Shown: positions 31,315 through 40,294, counted from the stretch's first letter. The stretch: 64,000 bases of DNA from Devosia sp. Root635 (GCF_001427605.1 NZ_LMGZ01000019.1:62001-126000), one strand, 5' to 3'. Numbers and translations: made by a program. Notes: generated by a model not told the origin, from the letters alone.

Positions 31315-31970
31315 AAAAGGATTCCTTCCCGGTCGCGCATGACCGCAAAATAGCGCCAGAACAGCAGGGCCGCGGCGGAACGATGCGGTGTCCAGCCGGC
31401 GGCAATACCGATCATGTCCTTGATGGTGGGACGAGCGTCAAGCCCGAGCCCGTGCTGCACCGCCTTGAGCAGAGCCAGGTCGCCAGCAGGAAACACATCC
31501 GGATGGCCGGCGCAGAACATGAGATAGACCTCGGCCGTCCACGGCCCGATACCCTTGTGGGCGACGAGATAGCGCACTGCGTCCTCCGCTGGCAGGGTTT
31601 CGAGATGGTCGAAATCCAGCTCGCCGGCCACCATGGCTTCGGCGATGGCCCGCACGGTGCGGAATTTGCTCCCGGAGAACCCGGCCGCCCGCACCTGCTC
31701 CTCGCTCAGCGACAGATAGGTCACCGGATCGAGCGCTCCGGGCAGTTGCTCGAACCGGGCCCAGATGGCGCTGGCGCTGGCCACCGACACCTGCTGGCCG
31801 GTAATCACCTTGACCATGCCGGCAAAGCCGCGCTGGGCGATGCGCGGCTGTACATCGCCGGCAAAGTCGCGCACCGCGGCGAGCCGCGGATCGATCTCCA
31901 CCAGGGCATCGATATGGCCGGCAATGGCGGCGACGCTGTCGAGGCGCGGTGACGGCGCAAGCCGGTTCAT
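31311..31970 (-). CDS. alkA: DNA-3-methyladenine glycosylase II (AlkA-type)
   Basis: 219 aa from ATG 31970. The helix-hairpin-helix-GPD motif is LVAHKGIGPWTAEVYLMFC followed by DVFPAGDLALLKAV, with the last Asp as catalytic residue; QQVSVASASAIWARF and FSGSKFRTVRAIAEAM are other family marks. It removes alkylated bases to open base excision repair. It lacks the N-terminal Ada-type domain of some AlkA proteins. Only 13 bp separate it from divergent gluQ, so promoters must overlap or lie inside genes. Confidence 0.92.
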   Translation of the reverse strand: MNRLAPSPRLDSVAAIAGHIDALVEIDPRLAAVRDFAGDVQPRIAQRGFAGMVKVITGQQVSVASASAIWARFEQLPGALDPVTYLSLSEEQVRAAGFSGSKFRTVRAIAEAMVAGELDFDHLETLPAEDAVRYLVAHKGIGPWTAEVYLMFCAGHPDVFPAGDLALLKAVQHGLGLDARPTIKDMIGIAAGWTPHRSAAALLFWRYFAVMRDREGILL

Positions 31971-31983
31971 GTAAAAACGCCCC

Positions 31984-32841
31984 GTGCCAAATCCGTCATC
32001 CAGTCCGGTCCTTCGTTTCGCGCCCAGCCCCAACGGGCTGCTGCATCTCGGCCATGCCTTTTCGGCGCTCTATACCTGGCAGGCCGCCGGCCTGCTCGGC
32101 GGCACCGCCTTGCTGCGGATCGAAGACATCGACGCCGAACGCAGTAAACCCGAATTCACCGCCGCGATCTTCGAGGACTTGCATTGGCTCGGCCTCGACT
32201 GGCCCGAACCGGTGCGGCTTCAGTCCCAGCATATGGACGCCTATGCCGATGCGGGCAACCACCTGCGCGACCAGGGTCTGCTCTATCCCTGCTTCTGCTC
32301 GCGCAGCGACATTGCCGCCGCCGCTGATGGCACCGATCCCGATGGCGCGCCGCTCTATCCCGGCACCTGCCGGCATCTGGATCGCGGCGAGCAGATCGAG
32401 CGGCTGGAGCGCGGCGACCCAGTGCAGTTCCGGCTCGATACCGCCAAGGCCATCGAGAGCACCGGCATGCTGACCTTCTCCGTGGCCGGCCCTTTGGTCA
32501 CCGACCGCCCGCAAATCCGCCATGCACGGCCCGAGCGCTGGGGCGATGTGGTGTTGCAGCGCAAGGGCACGCCCACGAGCTATCATCTGAGCGTGGTGAT
32601 GGACGATGCGGCCCAGGGCGTGACGCATGTGACCCGCGGCCGCGACATGGAGGCGGCCACCGATATCCATGTCCTCTTGCAGATGCTGCTGGGCCTGCCG
32701 TCGCCCGTCTACAATTTCCACCGCCTGATTCTCGACGATGCCGGCCGCAAGCTCAGCAAATCGAAAGGCTCGGAAAGCCTTGCCGACCTCAGGGCCAGGG
32801 GGTGGACGCCGGACGATGTCCAGCGCGCGGTGGGCTTCTAG
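31984..32841 (+). CDS. gluQ: Glutamyl-Q tRNA(Asp) synthetase
   Basis: 285 aa, the length of GluQ-RS, which lacks the anticodon-binding part of GltX. Motifs: FAPSPNGLLHLGHAF (HIGH), a zinc site with CFCSRSD and YPGTCRH, and KLSKSKGS (KMSKS). It charges glutamate onto queuosine in tRNA-Asp. Starts at GTG 31984 with a weak ribosome site. The stop overlaps that of the convergent oxidoreductase (CTAG). Confidence 0.94.
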   Translation: MPNPSSSPVLRFAPSPNGLLHLGHAFSALYTWQAAGLLGGTALLRIEDIDAERSKPEFTAAIFEDLHWLGLDWPEPVRLQSQHMDAYADAGNHLRDQGLLYPCFCSRSDIAAAADGTDPDGAPLYPGTCRHLDRGEQIERLERGDPVQFRLDTAKAIESTGMLTFSVAGPLVTDRPQIRHARPERWGDVVLQRKGTPTSYHLSVVMDDAAQGVTHVTRGRDMEAATDIHVLLQMLLGLPSPVYNFHRLILDDAGRKLSKSKGSESLADLRARGWTPDDVQRAVGF

Positions 32842-33791
32842 GCCGCCGCGCGCCGCGGCGCGCCGAGCAGTTCTTCCACCGTCGCCCGCACCGCTGCGTC
32901 GAGCGGGGTGACGAAGCCGGGACCCAGCAGGGCATGCAGGCGCGGATCGGTCAGCTCCATTTCGTTGAGCCAGAGATAGCGCATGCGATAAATGTCGCGC
33001 ATCACCGGATTGACCAGCCCCAGGGCCCGCAACAGCCACCACGGCATCGGCTTGACCGCCAGCGGCGCCGGCGCCGCCTGCTGGATCGCCGCCATCATCT
33101 GGCGATGCGTTACCCAGTGGCCGGCAAAATGCCGGTTCTCGAAGGCGGCGAGTTGCCCGCGCTGCTCGCCCAGCGCCACGAAGGCGCGGCCCAGATCGGG
33201 CAGATAGGCCCAGCAATGGCGCTTGTCGAGATCGCCCAGGTGGTAGAGCCGGCCCTTGGCATGATCCATCAGCATGGCCTGCTCGAACCACTCGCCGCGA
33301 TTGCCCGGCCCGTAGAAATCGCCGGCCCGCAGGATAATGACCTGGAACTGGCCCGCCTCCGCCGCCGCTTTAAGCATCTGCTCAAGCCGGATGCGGATAT
33401 CGCCACGCGGCGCTTCGGCGCGCTGGCGCAGGTCTGGCCCGATGATCCGGTCGCCGGCGCTGTAATTGTAGATGGTGCCGGGAAACAGCAGCGTCTTGCC
33501 GCTGCCCGCCATGGCGTCGATCACCACCTGCAACTGGGCCTCGGCCCGGCCATCGCCCCACAGGTCATAGCGCAGATGCAGGCCATGGACGACGACATCC
33601 GCATCGGCGATGGCGGCCTTGACCACGGCGACATCGTCGGCATCCCCTGCGATGAAGCGTGTACCCTCAACCGGGCGGCGATTGCTGCGCCCCAGTCCGG
33701 TGACCTGCCAGCCGGCATCGCGAAATGCCACCATGGCGGCATTGCCGAGGTGACCATTGCTGCCGAGAACCGTAACCTTACCCTTGGACAT
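32838..33791 (-). CDS. NAD(P)-dependent epimerase/dehydrogenase (extended SDR)
   Basis: 317 aa from ATG 33791, with AAAGGAG 7 bases upstream. It opens with a Rossmann motif VTVLGSNGHLGNAAM and has VVHGLHLRYD, FPGTIYNYSAG (a YxxxK-like site is not intact) and RAGDFYGPG. It belongs to the NmrA/atypical SDR group acting on sugar or sterol-like substrates or as a sensor. It is divergent from the LysR gene, so the two are likely linked in control. Confidence 0.85.
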   Translation of the reverse strand: MSKGKVTVLGSNGHLGNAAMVAFRDAGWQVTGLGRSNRRPVEGTRFIAGDADDVAVVKAAIADADVVVHGLHLRYDLWGDGRAEAQLQVVIDAMAGSGKTLLFPGTIYNYSAGDRIIGPDLRQRAEAPRGDIRIRLEQMLKAAAEAGQFQVIILRAGDFYGPGNRGEWFEQAMLMDHAKGRLYHLGDLDKRHCWAYLPDLGRAFVALGEQRGQLAAFENRHFAGHWVTHRQMMAAIQQAAPAPLAVKPMPWWLLRALGLVNPVMRDIYRMRYLWLNEMELTDPRLHALLGPGFVTPLDAAVRATVEELLGAPRRAAA

Positions 33792-33876
33792 GACGTGCTC
33801 CTTTGTTGATGACACCAGCATGCCCAATGCAATAATGTTGGACCATTCTCGTAATTCGTGGGTTTGATATTCAAGC

Positions 33877-34767
33877 ATGAATAGGCAACCGGACTGGTCT
33901 TTGTGGCGCAGCTTTGCCGCCGTTGTCGCCAATGGGTCGCTGTCGGCGGCGGCGCGGGCGCTCAAGCTCAGCCAGCCGACGCTGGGGCGGCATATCGAGG
34001 CGCTGGAGGCCAGCCTGGGCCTGCCGCTGTTCGAGCGCACGCTGACCGGCCTCAAGCCGACTGCCGCGGCGCTGCAGCTCTACGGGCCGGTGTCCGAAGC
34101 CGAAGCCCAGCTCGCAACCGCCACCATGCTGGCCGAAGGGGCGCAGGCCGAACCCGGCGGCACGGTGCGGATCACCGCCAGCGCCATGATTTCCAACTAT
34201 GTCCTGCCCGACCTGCTGCTTGGCATCCGGGAACGGCACCCGCGCATCGCCATCGAGGTGGTGCCCTCCGATTCGGCCGAAAACCTGTTGCTGCGCGAGG
34301 CCGATATCGCCATTCGCATGTTTCGCCCCACCCAACTCGAACTGGTCACCCGTCGGCTGGGTGACATTGCTTTGGTGCCGGCAGCCCACGAGCGCTATCT
34401 GGCGCGCCGTGGCACGCCGGCATCGATCGATGCGCTGTGGAGCCACGAGTTGATCGGCTTCGATCGGTCCGACGCCATCCTGCTGCATGCGCGCAGCCTC
34501 GGCATCACCCTGACCCGCGACAATTTCGCCCTGCGCTCCGACGACCAACCGCATCTGTGGGAGCTGATCAAGGCCGGCCTCGGCATTGGCTTTGCCCAGG
34601 AAAACATGGCGCGCCGCACCCCCGGCATCGTCGCCCTGCCGATCGACCTGGCTATTCCACCACTCGAAATCTGGCTGACCACGCACAGGGATTTGTTCAC
34701 GTCGCACCGGATTCGTGCCATCTATGACGCGCTGGCCGAGGGTCTCCTCACCTATATCAACGCCTAG
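33877..34767 (+). CDS. LysR-family transcriptional regulator
   Basis: 296 aa, normal length. The N-terminal winged helix (SFAAVVANGSLSAAARALKL, then SQPTLGRHIEALEASLGLPL) is clear; the rest is a periplasmic-binding-like ligand domain starting near residue 90 (GTVRITASAMISNYVLPDLL). Divergent from the SDR gene with 85 bp between starts, the usual layout in which the regulator controls its neighbour. Ligand unknown. Confidence 0.94.
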   Translation: MNRQPDWSLWRSFAAVVANGSLSAAARALKLSQPTLGRHIEALEASLGLPLFERTLTGLKPTAAALQLYGPVSEAEAQLATATMLAEGAQAEPGGTVRITASAMISNYVLPDLLLGIRERHPRIAIEVVPSDSAENLLLREADIAIRMFRPTQLELVTRRLGDIALVPAAHERYLARRGTPASIDALWSHELIGFDRSDAILLHARSLGITLTRDNFALRSDDQPHLWELIKAGLGIGFAQENMARRTPGIVALPIDLAIPPLEIWLTTHRDLFTSHRIRAIYDALAEGLLTYINA

Positions 34768-34788
34768 CAACCTTATCGGCAGGACCTC

Positions 34789-34986
34789 ATGCAGACCGCT
34801 CTCAATATCGCCATCGCCCTCGCCTTGCTGTTCGTCGTCATCGTGCTCGGCATGGGCCTGTGGAACATGCTCAAGGGCGGGCCGGGCAATACCAGCCAGC
34901 GCCTGATGCGCCTGCGCGTCGCCGGCCAGGCGGTGGCCTTGATCCTGCTGCTGGCCGCGCTGTTCCTCTTCGGCGGCCGCGGCTGA
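34789..34986 (+). CDS. Twin-transmembrane small protein (HIG1-like)
   Basis: 65 aa with two membrane helices (about 3-26 and 43-62) joined by a basic loop with SQRLMRLRVAGQA. Alphaproteobacteria commonly encode such a twin transmembrane, HIG1-like protein just before the cobalamin adenosyltransferase gene, as here (4 bases gap). HIG1 proteins associate with respiratory complexes; that function is not shown for this one. Confidence 0.85.
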   Translation: MQTALNIAIALALLFVVIVLGMGLWNMLKGGPGNTSQRLMRLRVAGQAVALILLLAALFLFGGRG

Positions 34987-34990
34987 TCTC

Positions 34991-35593
34991 ATGGTCAAGC
35001 TCAACCGCATCTACACCAAGACCGGCGACGACGGCACCACCGGCCTGGTGCGCGGCCCGCGCCGCCCCAAATACGATTTGCGGGTCGAGGCCTACGGCAC
35101 GGTGGACGAAGCCAATGCCTCTGTCGGCATGGCACGCCTCCACACCGCCTCGATGCCCAAGATCGATATGCTGCTGGGCCGCATCCAGAACGATTTGTTC
35201 GATGTCGGCTCGGACCTGGCAACCCCCGGCGCCGACGCGGCTGATGACGCCTATCCCACCTTGCGCATCCGACCGGTACAGACCGAGTTCCTCGAAAGGC
35301 AGATCGACCACTACAATGCCGATATCGAGCCGCTGAAGAGCTTCATCCTGCCCGGCGGCTCGCCTTTGGCGGCGGCCTTGCACGTGGCGCGCACCGTAAC
35401 CCGGCGGGCCGAGCGCATCACCGTCGAACTGGCGGAGGCCGAGCCCGATACCAGCCCCGAAACCGTGCGCTACCTCAACCGCCTCTCCGACCTGCTCTTC
35501 GTGCTGGCGCGCGTCGCCAACAACAACGGCGTCAAGGATGTGCTCTGGATTCCGGGCAACAATGGCGACGTCAAGAAGGGCGGCAAGGATTAG
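34991..35593 (+). CDS. Cob(I)alamin adenosyltransferase, PduO type
   Basis: 200 aa. Family marks are the N-terminal IYTKTGDDGTTGLVRG (ATP site), VEAYGTVDEANASVG, the FILPGGSPLAAALHVARTV loop and RRAERITVELAE with NRLSDLLFVLAR. It transfers adenosyl from ATP to cob(I)alamin, making coenzyme B12. ATG 34991 follows the twin-membrane gene by 4 bases, so they form one transcript. Confidence 0.94.
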   Translation: MVKLNRIYTKTGDDGTTGLVRGPRRPKYDLRVEAYGTVDEANASVGMARLHTASMPKIDMLLGRIQNDLFDVGSDLATPGADAADDAYPTLRIRPVQTEFLERQIDHYNADIEPLKSFILPGGSPLAAALHVARTVTRRAERITVELAEAEPDTSPETVRYLNRLSDLLFVLARVANNNGVKDVLWIPGNNGDVKKGGKD

Positions 35594-35709
35594 GTCGCTT
35601 CGGCGACGGACCACTGCAAGTTTCACTAAATTGCCATGATTGCCAAAGGTTTTGTTTACATCCGCCGCCTAGGCTTGATGGTGGACTGTCAGCGAAAAGG
35701 AGGTCCGGC

Positions 35710-35892
35710 ATGAATACCGACCTCTCGATGCAGATGATGCAGATGAACTCGATCAAGCTGCAGAACAGCATGCAGATTGCCGTGTTCAAAAAAGCCAACG
35801 AGATGCAGACCGACCTGATCAACACCCTGATCGAGGTATCACAGTCGGCGCCCCCGCCCGGCCAGGGCATCAAGGTCGACAAAACGGCCTAG
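35710..35892 (+). CDS. YjfB-like putative motility protein
   Basis: 60 aa from ATG 35710, with an almost perfect Shine-Dalgarno AAAAGGAGGT ending 5 bases upstream. The Met/Gln-rich helix MQMMQMNSIKLQNSMQIAVF followed by KKANEMQTDLINTLIE matches the YjfB family, small proteins tied to motility in Bacillus and others. No flagellar genes lie nearby. The strong ribosome site suggests high expression. Function unproved. Confidence 0.75.
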   Translation: MNTDLSMQMMQMNSIKLQNSMQIAVFKKANEMQTDLINTLIEVSQSAPPPGQGIKVDKTA

Positions 35893-35909
35893 CAGCAAGG
35901 AGACCGCCA

Positions 35910-36128
35910 ATGAGCGCCCTTGGGATTGGCCCAGCCGTCATGGTCAACCGCCTTGTCCATAGGGAAGGCGATAGCACAACGCCTCACCTGGCCAAGGTCG
36001 CCAAGCTGCGCATGGACCTGATGGTCGCGGCCGACAAGGAAGAGGCTCAGCAGGCCCTGTTCAAGCCGGCAGACGAAGTCGAACCGACACTGATCGATTC
36101 CGGCGCCGTGGTGGATCGGCTGGTTTAG
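35910..36128 (+). CDS. Small protein, 72 aa, unknown, following yjfB-like gene
   Basis: ATG 35910, with AAGGAGA 8 bases upstream and only 17 bases after the YjfB stop. It has a short hydrophobic start (LGIGPAVMVNRLVH), a basic middle and an acidic C-terminal end. It is not a recognised family. It may be co-translated with the YjfB-like protein and act in the same process. The stop overlaps the convergent tlpA stop (TTAG). Confidence 0.65.
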   Translation: MSALGIGPAVMVNRLVHREGDSTTPHLAKVAKLRMDLMVAADKEEAQQALFKPADEVEPTLIDSGAVVDRLV

Positions 36129-36787
36129 ACCCCTAGCTCTAGTATCTTTTCGATCACCGCTTCACCATCGGGCGTGTCCCAATGTGCCGGGCCCTGCAGC
36201 ACGGCCAGTTCGCACCCATTCTCATCCAGCACCAGCGTCGCCGGCAGGCCTATCGCCACCGCTTGCTGCTTGAGCCGCTCGAAAGCGGCAAAGGTATTGT
36301 CGGCATAGAGCGGCAGGTCGGCGAAGCTGTTTTCGTCGAGGAAGGCCTGCGCCTTTTCAAGCCCACCCTCGCCAATGTCGAGATTGATGGGCAGCACCAT
36401 GAACACGTCCGAATTGTATTTCGTCGCCAATGCGTCGAGCGCCGGCATTTCCTCGCGGCAGGGCACGCACCAACTCGCCCAGAAATTGACCAGCAGCGCC
36501 TTGCCCTTGAAATCGGCGATGGTCATGTCCTGGCCGCCGGCATCCTTGAAGGCCATGGTCGCATAGCCGCGCCCTTCGCCGGTGCCGTTGAGCGCCGCCA
36601 GTTCCCCCATGGCCGCATCGCCGATGGCCGCAGCCTCTTCGGCCTGCACCGGGCATTCCTTTGCCTGCCCGGCATTGCCGAGCCAGACCCACGCGGCTAT
36701 AGCTACCGCCAATCCCATGAGGCCCAGGATGACCCACAGCCGGACGCGGCTCGTCGCTCCGGGGCGGGGTGCTTGCGTGTCGGTCAT
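36125..36787 (-). CDS. tlpA: TlpA-family periplasmic thiol-disulfide reductase
   Basis: 220 aa from ATG 36787. One N-terminal membrane anchor (residues about 16-40) is followed by a thioredoxin domain with WCVPC active site (FWASWCVPCREEM) and the cis-Pro region IGLPATLVLDENG. It reduces cysteine pairs in the periplasm, for example for cytochrome c or cytochrome oxidase assembly. Divergence from argH is a conserved arrangement in Hyphomicrobiales. The start region is only 14 bases from the argH start. Confidence 0.93.
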   Translation of the reverse strand: MTDTQAPRPGATSRVRLWVILGLMGLAVAIAAWVWLGNAGQAKECPVQAEEAAAIGDAAMGELAALNGTGEGRGYATMAFKDAGGQDMTIADFKGKALLVNFWASWCVPCREEMPALDALATKYNSDVFMVLPINLDIGEGGLEKAQAFLDENSFADLPLYADNTFAAFERLKQQAVAIGLPATLVLDENGCELAVLQGPAHWDTPDGEAVIEKILELGV

Positions 36788-36801
36788 AGAGGTCTCCAGC
36801 A

Positions 36802-38250
36802 ATGAGCAACAAGATGTGGGGCGGACGGTTTGCCACCGGGCCCGACGCCATCATGGAAGAAATCAACGCCTCGATCGGCTTCGACCAGCGCCTGTTCCGC
36901 CAGGATATTGCCGGATCGATCGCCCATGCCACAATGCTCGCCGAGACGGGCATTCTGACGCATGAAGACCGCGACAGCATCATTGCCGGTCTAGCCGAGG
37001 TGCTAGCCGAAATCGAGGGCGGTAGCTTCACGTTCTCGCGGGCTCTGGAGGACATTCACATGAATGTCGAAAGCCGCCTGCGCGAGAAGATCGGCGATGC
37101 CGCCGGCCGGCTGCACACGGCCCGTTCGCGCAACGACCAGGTAGCGACCGATTTCAAGCTCTATGTCCGCGACACCATCGATACGCTGGTGACCCAGGTC
37201 ACGACGCTGCAACTGGCACTTGTCACCCGTGCCGAAGAAGAAGCCGAAACCATCATGCCCGGCTTTACCCACCTGCAAAGCGCCCAGCCGGTGACCTTCG
37301 GCCATCACCTGCTCGCCTATGTCGAAATGCTGGGCCGCGATGCCGGACGGTTGCTGGACGCCCGCAAGCGCCTCAATGAAAGCCCGCTGGGCTCGGCCGC
37401 CCTGGCCGGCACGCCCTACCCCATCGACCGGCACATGACGGCCGAAACGCTCGGCTTCGACCGGCCGACGGCCAACAGCCTCGACGCCGTGTCCGACCGC
37501 GACTTCATCCTCGAAACCCTGGCCGCCGCATCGATCTGCGCCATGCACCTCTCCCGTTTCGCCGAGGAAATGGTGATCTGGAGTTCGGCCCAGTTCGGCT
37601 TCGTGCGGCTGAGCGACAAGTTCACCACCGGCTCCTCCATCATGCCGCAGAAGCGCAATCCCGACGCGGCCGAACTGGTGCGCGCCAAGATCGGCCGCAT
37701 CCTCGGTGCGCTCACCAGCCTGCTGGTAGTGATGAAGGGACTGCCGCTCGCCTATTCCAAGGACATGCAGGAAGACAAGGAAGTCGCCTTCGACGCGCTC
37801 GACGCCCTCTCCCTGTCGCTGGCCGCCATGACCGGCATGGTGGGCGACCTCATGCCCAATCGCGAGCGCATGCGCGCCTCGGCTTCGGCCGGCTTCTCCA
37901 CCGCCACCGATATTGCCGACTGGCTGGTGCGCGAGATCAACATTCCCTTCCGCGACGCCCATCACATTACCGGCCAGATCGTGGCTTTGGCCGAGCAGAA
38001 GAATTGCGGGCTGGAAGGGCTGACCATCGAGGACTTCAAGTTCATCGATCAGCGCATCGACAGCCGCATCCACAAGGTTCTCACGGTGGAGGCCTCGGTT
38101 GCCGCACGGCAGAGCTATGGCGGCACGGCCCCGGCCAATGTGCTTGTTCAGGCCGCCCGCTGGAAGACGCAACTGACCGGCCAGGAGCATGAGCCCCGCC
38201 CGCTCGGCAAGAAGAAGCATGCCGGTCATGGTGATGGCGGGGTTGAATAA
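36802..38250 (+). CDS. argH: Argininosuccinate lyase
   Basis: 482 aa. Motif [16 protein letters not shown] is the fumarase/aspartase signature with the catalytic serine; other marks are the N-terminal [17 protein letters not shown] and [15 protein letters not shown]. It splits argininosuccinate to arginine and fumarate, the last step of arginine synthesis. It ends in a short extra tail rich in Lys, His and Gly ([12 protein letters not shown]), a little longer than usual. GAGG in the 14-base gap serves as its ribosome site. Confidence 0.96.
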   Translation: MSNKMWGGRFATGPDAIMEEINASIGFDQRLFRQDIAGSIAHATMLAETGILTHEDRDSIIAGLAEVLAEIEGGSFTFSRALEDIHMNVESRLREKIGDAAGRLHTARSRNDQVATDFKLYVRDTIDTLVTQVTTLQLALVTRAEEEAETIMPGFTHLQSAQPVTFGHHLLAYVEMLGRDAGRLLDARKRLNESPLGSAALAGTPYPIDRHMTAETLGFDRPTANSLDAVSDRDFILETLAAASICAMHLSRFAEEMVIWSSAQFGFVRLSDKFTTGSSIMPQKRNPDAAELVRAKIGRILGALTSLLVVMKGLPLAYSKDMQEDKEVAFDALDALSLSLAAMTGMVGDLMPNRERMRASASAGFSTATDIADWLVREINIPFRDAHHITGQIVALAEQKNCGLEGLTIEDFKFIDQRIDSRIHKVLTVEASVAARQSYGGTAPANVLVQAARWKTQLTGQEHEPRPLGKKKHAGHGDGGVE

Positions 38251-38265
38251 TTTGTGGGGAGCCCC

Positions 38266-38305
38266 GATCCTGCCCCTCTCCCCTCAAGAGGAGAAGGGCA
38301 GGATC
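38266..38305 (+). terminator. Strong hairpin after argH
   Basis: GATCCTGCCC at 38266-38275 pairs with GGGCAGGATC at 38296-38305, with an inner TCTCC/GGAGA pair. No run of T follows, so it is not a classic intrinsic terminator; it may be a repeat remnant or mRNA-stabilising hairpin. It lies between argH and chaC, 10 bases before the GTG start. Confidence 0.55.
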
Positions 38306-38315
38306 GGAGAGAGCA

Positions 38316-39038
38316 GTGCGTAAACAATCCCGACAGATGCGCCTCACCGAGCGTCATGTCGGCTATCTCAGGCCCGAAAATCCCTCCGAGGACATGCCGC
38401 CACCGCCATCGGGCTTGCGTGCGACGGCGCCGGAAGACTATCGGCGCACCATCGACGCCCTGCTCGGGCCCGACCACGACCATGACGAGGTCTGGATCTT
38501 CGCCTATGGCTCGCTGATCTGGAAGCCGGCCTGCGACTTTGTCGAGATGCGTACCGGCCGCGTGCATGGCTGGCACCGTTCCTTCTGCCTCGGTTGGAAC
38601 AACCGCTTTCGCGGCAGCGATGCCAATCCCGGCCTGATGCTGGCCCTCGATCGCGGCGGTGCCTGCAATGGCGTGCTTTATCGCCTGCCGCCGGGCCAGA
38701 TCGACGAGGCCATGACCAAACTGCTGGAACGCGAAATGGGCTGGCTTCCCTCGCCCTTCCCGCCCCGCTGGGTCAATGTGCGCAGCGGCGACCGGGTGAT
38801 CCGCGCCATCACCTTCTGCATCGACCGCAATTCCGGCCGCTACGTTTCCGGCCTCAGCATCGATGCCATTGCCGAAGTGCTGGCCACCGCGGTCGGCTCG
38901 CGCGGCTCGATGGCCGAATATCTCTTCGCCACCGTGCAGCACCTGGAAGACATGGGCATTCACGATCCCCATCTCTGGCAATTGCAATCGCTGGTCGCCC
39001 AGCGCATCGAAGCCGCTTATGAGCCCGACGGGCGCTAG
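38316..39038 (+). CDS. chaC: Gamma-glutamylcyclotransferase, ChaC-like (copy 1)
   Basis: 240 aa from GTG 38316 (GGAGAG upstream); an ATG at 38337 is possible. The N-terminal loop FAYGSLIWKP is the family substrate site, with catalytic Glu in a later LLEREMG and the GLSIDAIAEVLATAVG region following. ChaC enzymes release 5-oxoproline from glutathione. Inserted between argH and lysA. A second member of the family lies at 53063. Stop overlaps that of lysA (CTAG). Confidence 0.9.
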   Translation: MRKQSRQMRLTERHVGYLRPENPSEDMPPPPSGLRATAPEDYRRTIDALLGPDHDHDEVWIFAYGSLIWKPACDFVEMRTGRVHGWHRSFCLGWNNRFRGSDANPGLMLALDRGGACNGVLYRLPPGQIDEAMTKLLEREMGWLPSPFPPRWVNVRSGDRVIRAITFCIDRNSGRYVSGLSIDAIAEVLATAVGSRGSMAEYLFATVQHLEDMGIHDPHLWQLQSLVAQRIEAAYEPDGR

Positions 39039-40294
39039 GCTTCGAGACCGAGGAGGTCGGCGATCGTCTGCCGCTTGCGGATCACCTTCAGCTCTCCGCC
39101 ATCGAGCAGGACTTCGGGCGCCAGTGGACGAGAATTGTAGTTGGACGACATGGCCGCCCCATAGGCGCCGGTATCGCGCAGGATGGCCAGATCGCCGACC
39201 TTGGGCAAAGCCAGGTCGCGGAATTCCACGTAGCCGCCATCGGCCTGGGTGAACACGTCCCCCGATTCGCAGAGCGGACCCGCCACGGCCGTCGGCCCGA
39301 CATATCCCGAGACCGGGCTACCGTCCCTGGTGACGAAGCAGATGTCGTGATGACTGCCATACATGGCCGGCCGGGCCAGGTCGTTGAACCCGGCATCCAC
39401 GATGACGAAGTGGTTGTTTGCCACCTTCTTGACCGCGCGAACCTCGGCCACCAGCACCCCGGCATTGGCCACGAGGAACCGGCCCGGCTCCAGCTCCAGC
39501 CGGATTTTGCTGCCGGTGATTCGCTCGGCTTCCACCCGCGCCCGGTCCCAGGCGGCGTGATACTGGTCGATGTCGATCTCGGGTTCCCCCGCCCGGTAAG
39601 GCACGGAGAGGCCGCCACCGGCCGAAATGGCCGCCAGCGGCCGGTTCGCCCGCCGCACGCAGTCGAGCATGCTGTCGCAGACCTGGTGCAGATGCTGGTA
39701 GTCGACGCCCGAGCCGATATGCATATGCAGCCCGACCAGCGACAGGCCGAGTTCGTCGATCAGGCGCAGGCAATCCTCCAGCTCGTCATACCAGATGCCA
39801 TGCTTGCTGGACGGGCCGCCGGTATTGGTCTTGCGGCTATGGCCATGCCCGAAGCCGGGATTGATCCTGAGCCAGACCGGATGGCCCCGCTGGGCCTCGC
39901 CCACCTGCCTGAGCATGTCGGGCGAGCCGCAATTGACCGGAATGCCCAGCTCCACCACGCGGTGTAGGGTCGCCTCGTCGATGATGTCGGCGGTAAAGAC
40001 GATCTCGTGATCCGGCGTGCCCGGCTGGTAGCCCGCATGAAGGGCACGCTCTATCTCGCCAAGCGAAACCGCATCGACCATCACGCCCTGGCTGCGCAGC
40101 AGGCGCAGGATATGGGTATTGCTGTTGGCTTTCTGCGCATAGCGCACGCAATCGAATGCCCGCAATTGCGCAACGCGCTGGCGGATCGGTTCGGCCTCAT
40201 AGAGCCAGCAGGGCGTGCCCACATTCTGCGCAGCCTGGAGGGCGGCCTGGAGCAGCTCGGGCTGCAATGCGTCTGGTCTGATGGTCACGAGCAC
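39035..40294 (-). CDS. lysA: Diaminopimelate decarboxylase, E. coli-like type
   Basis: 419 aa, from GTG 40294 (GTG 40288 also possible). PLP-binding Lys55 lies in RYAQKANSNTHIL; other marks are HGHSRKTNTGGPSSKHGIWY, GLHMHIGSG and EPGRFLVANAGVL, with CESGDVF for the catalytic Cys. It makes lysine from meso-diaminopimelate. The sequence follows the short E. coli-type LysA closely in motif spacing rather than the usual alphaproteobacterial form (with VCYAVKANSN). In many relatives a lysA gene follows argH in the same direction; here it is opposite and separated by chaC. Confidence 0.93.
   Translation of the reverse strand: MLVTIRPDALQPELLQAALQAAQNVGTPCWLYEAEPIRQRVAQLRAFDCVRYAQKANSNTHILRLLRSQGVMVDAVSLGEIERALHAGYQPGTPDHEIVFTADIIDEATLHRVVELGIPVNCGSPDMLRQVGEAQRGHPVWLRINPGFGHGHSRKTNTGGPSSKHGIWYDELEDCLRLIDELGLSLVGLHMHIGSGVDYQHLHQVCDSMLDCVRRANRPLAAISAGGGLSVPYRAGEPEIDIDQYHAAWDRARVEAERITGSKIRLELEPGRFLVANAGVLVAEVRAVKKVANNHFVIVDAGFNDLARPAMYGSHHDICFVTRDGSPVSGYVGPTAVAGPLCESGDVFTQADGGYVEFRDLALPKVGDLAILRDTGAYGAAMSSNYNSRPLAPEVLLDGGELKVIRKRQTIADLLGLEA

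Noticed and set aside
31996..33291. A 431-aa reverse frame opposite gluQ
   Set aside because: Runs antisense to GluQ-RS, which has HIGH and KMSKS motifs, and overlaps the SDR gene in another frame.
35594..35610. GTCGC-TTCG-GCGAC hairpin after the adenosyltransferase gene as a terminator
   Set aside because: Short stem and no T-tract.
37003..38229. A 408-aa reverse frame opposite argH
   Set aside because: Antisense shadow of argininosuccinate lyase, rich in Gly, His and Glu without motif.
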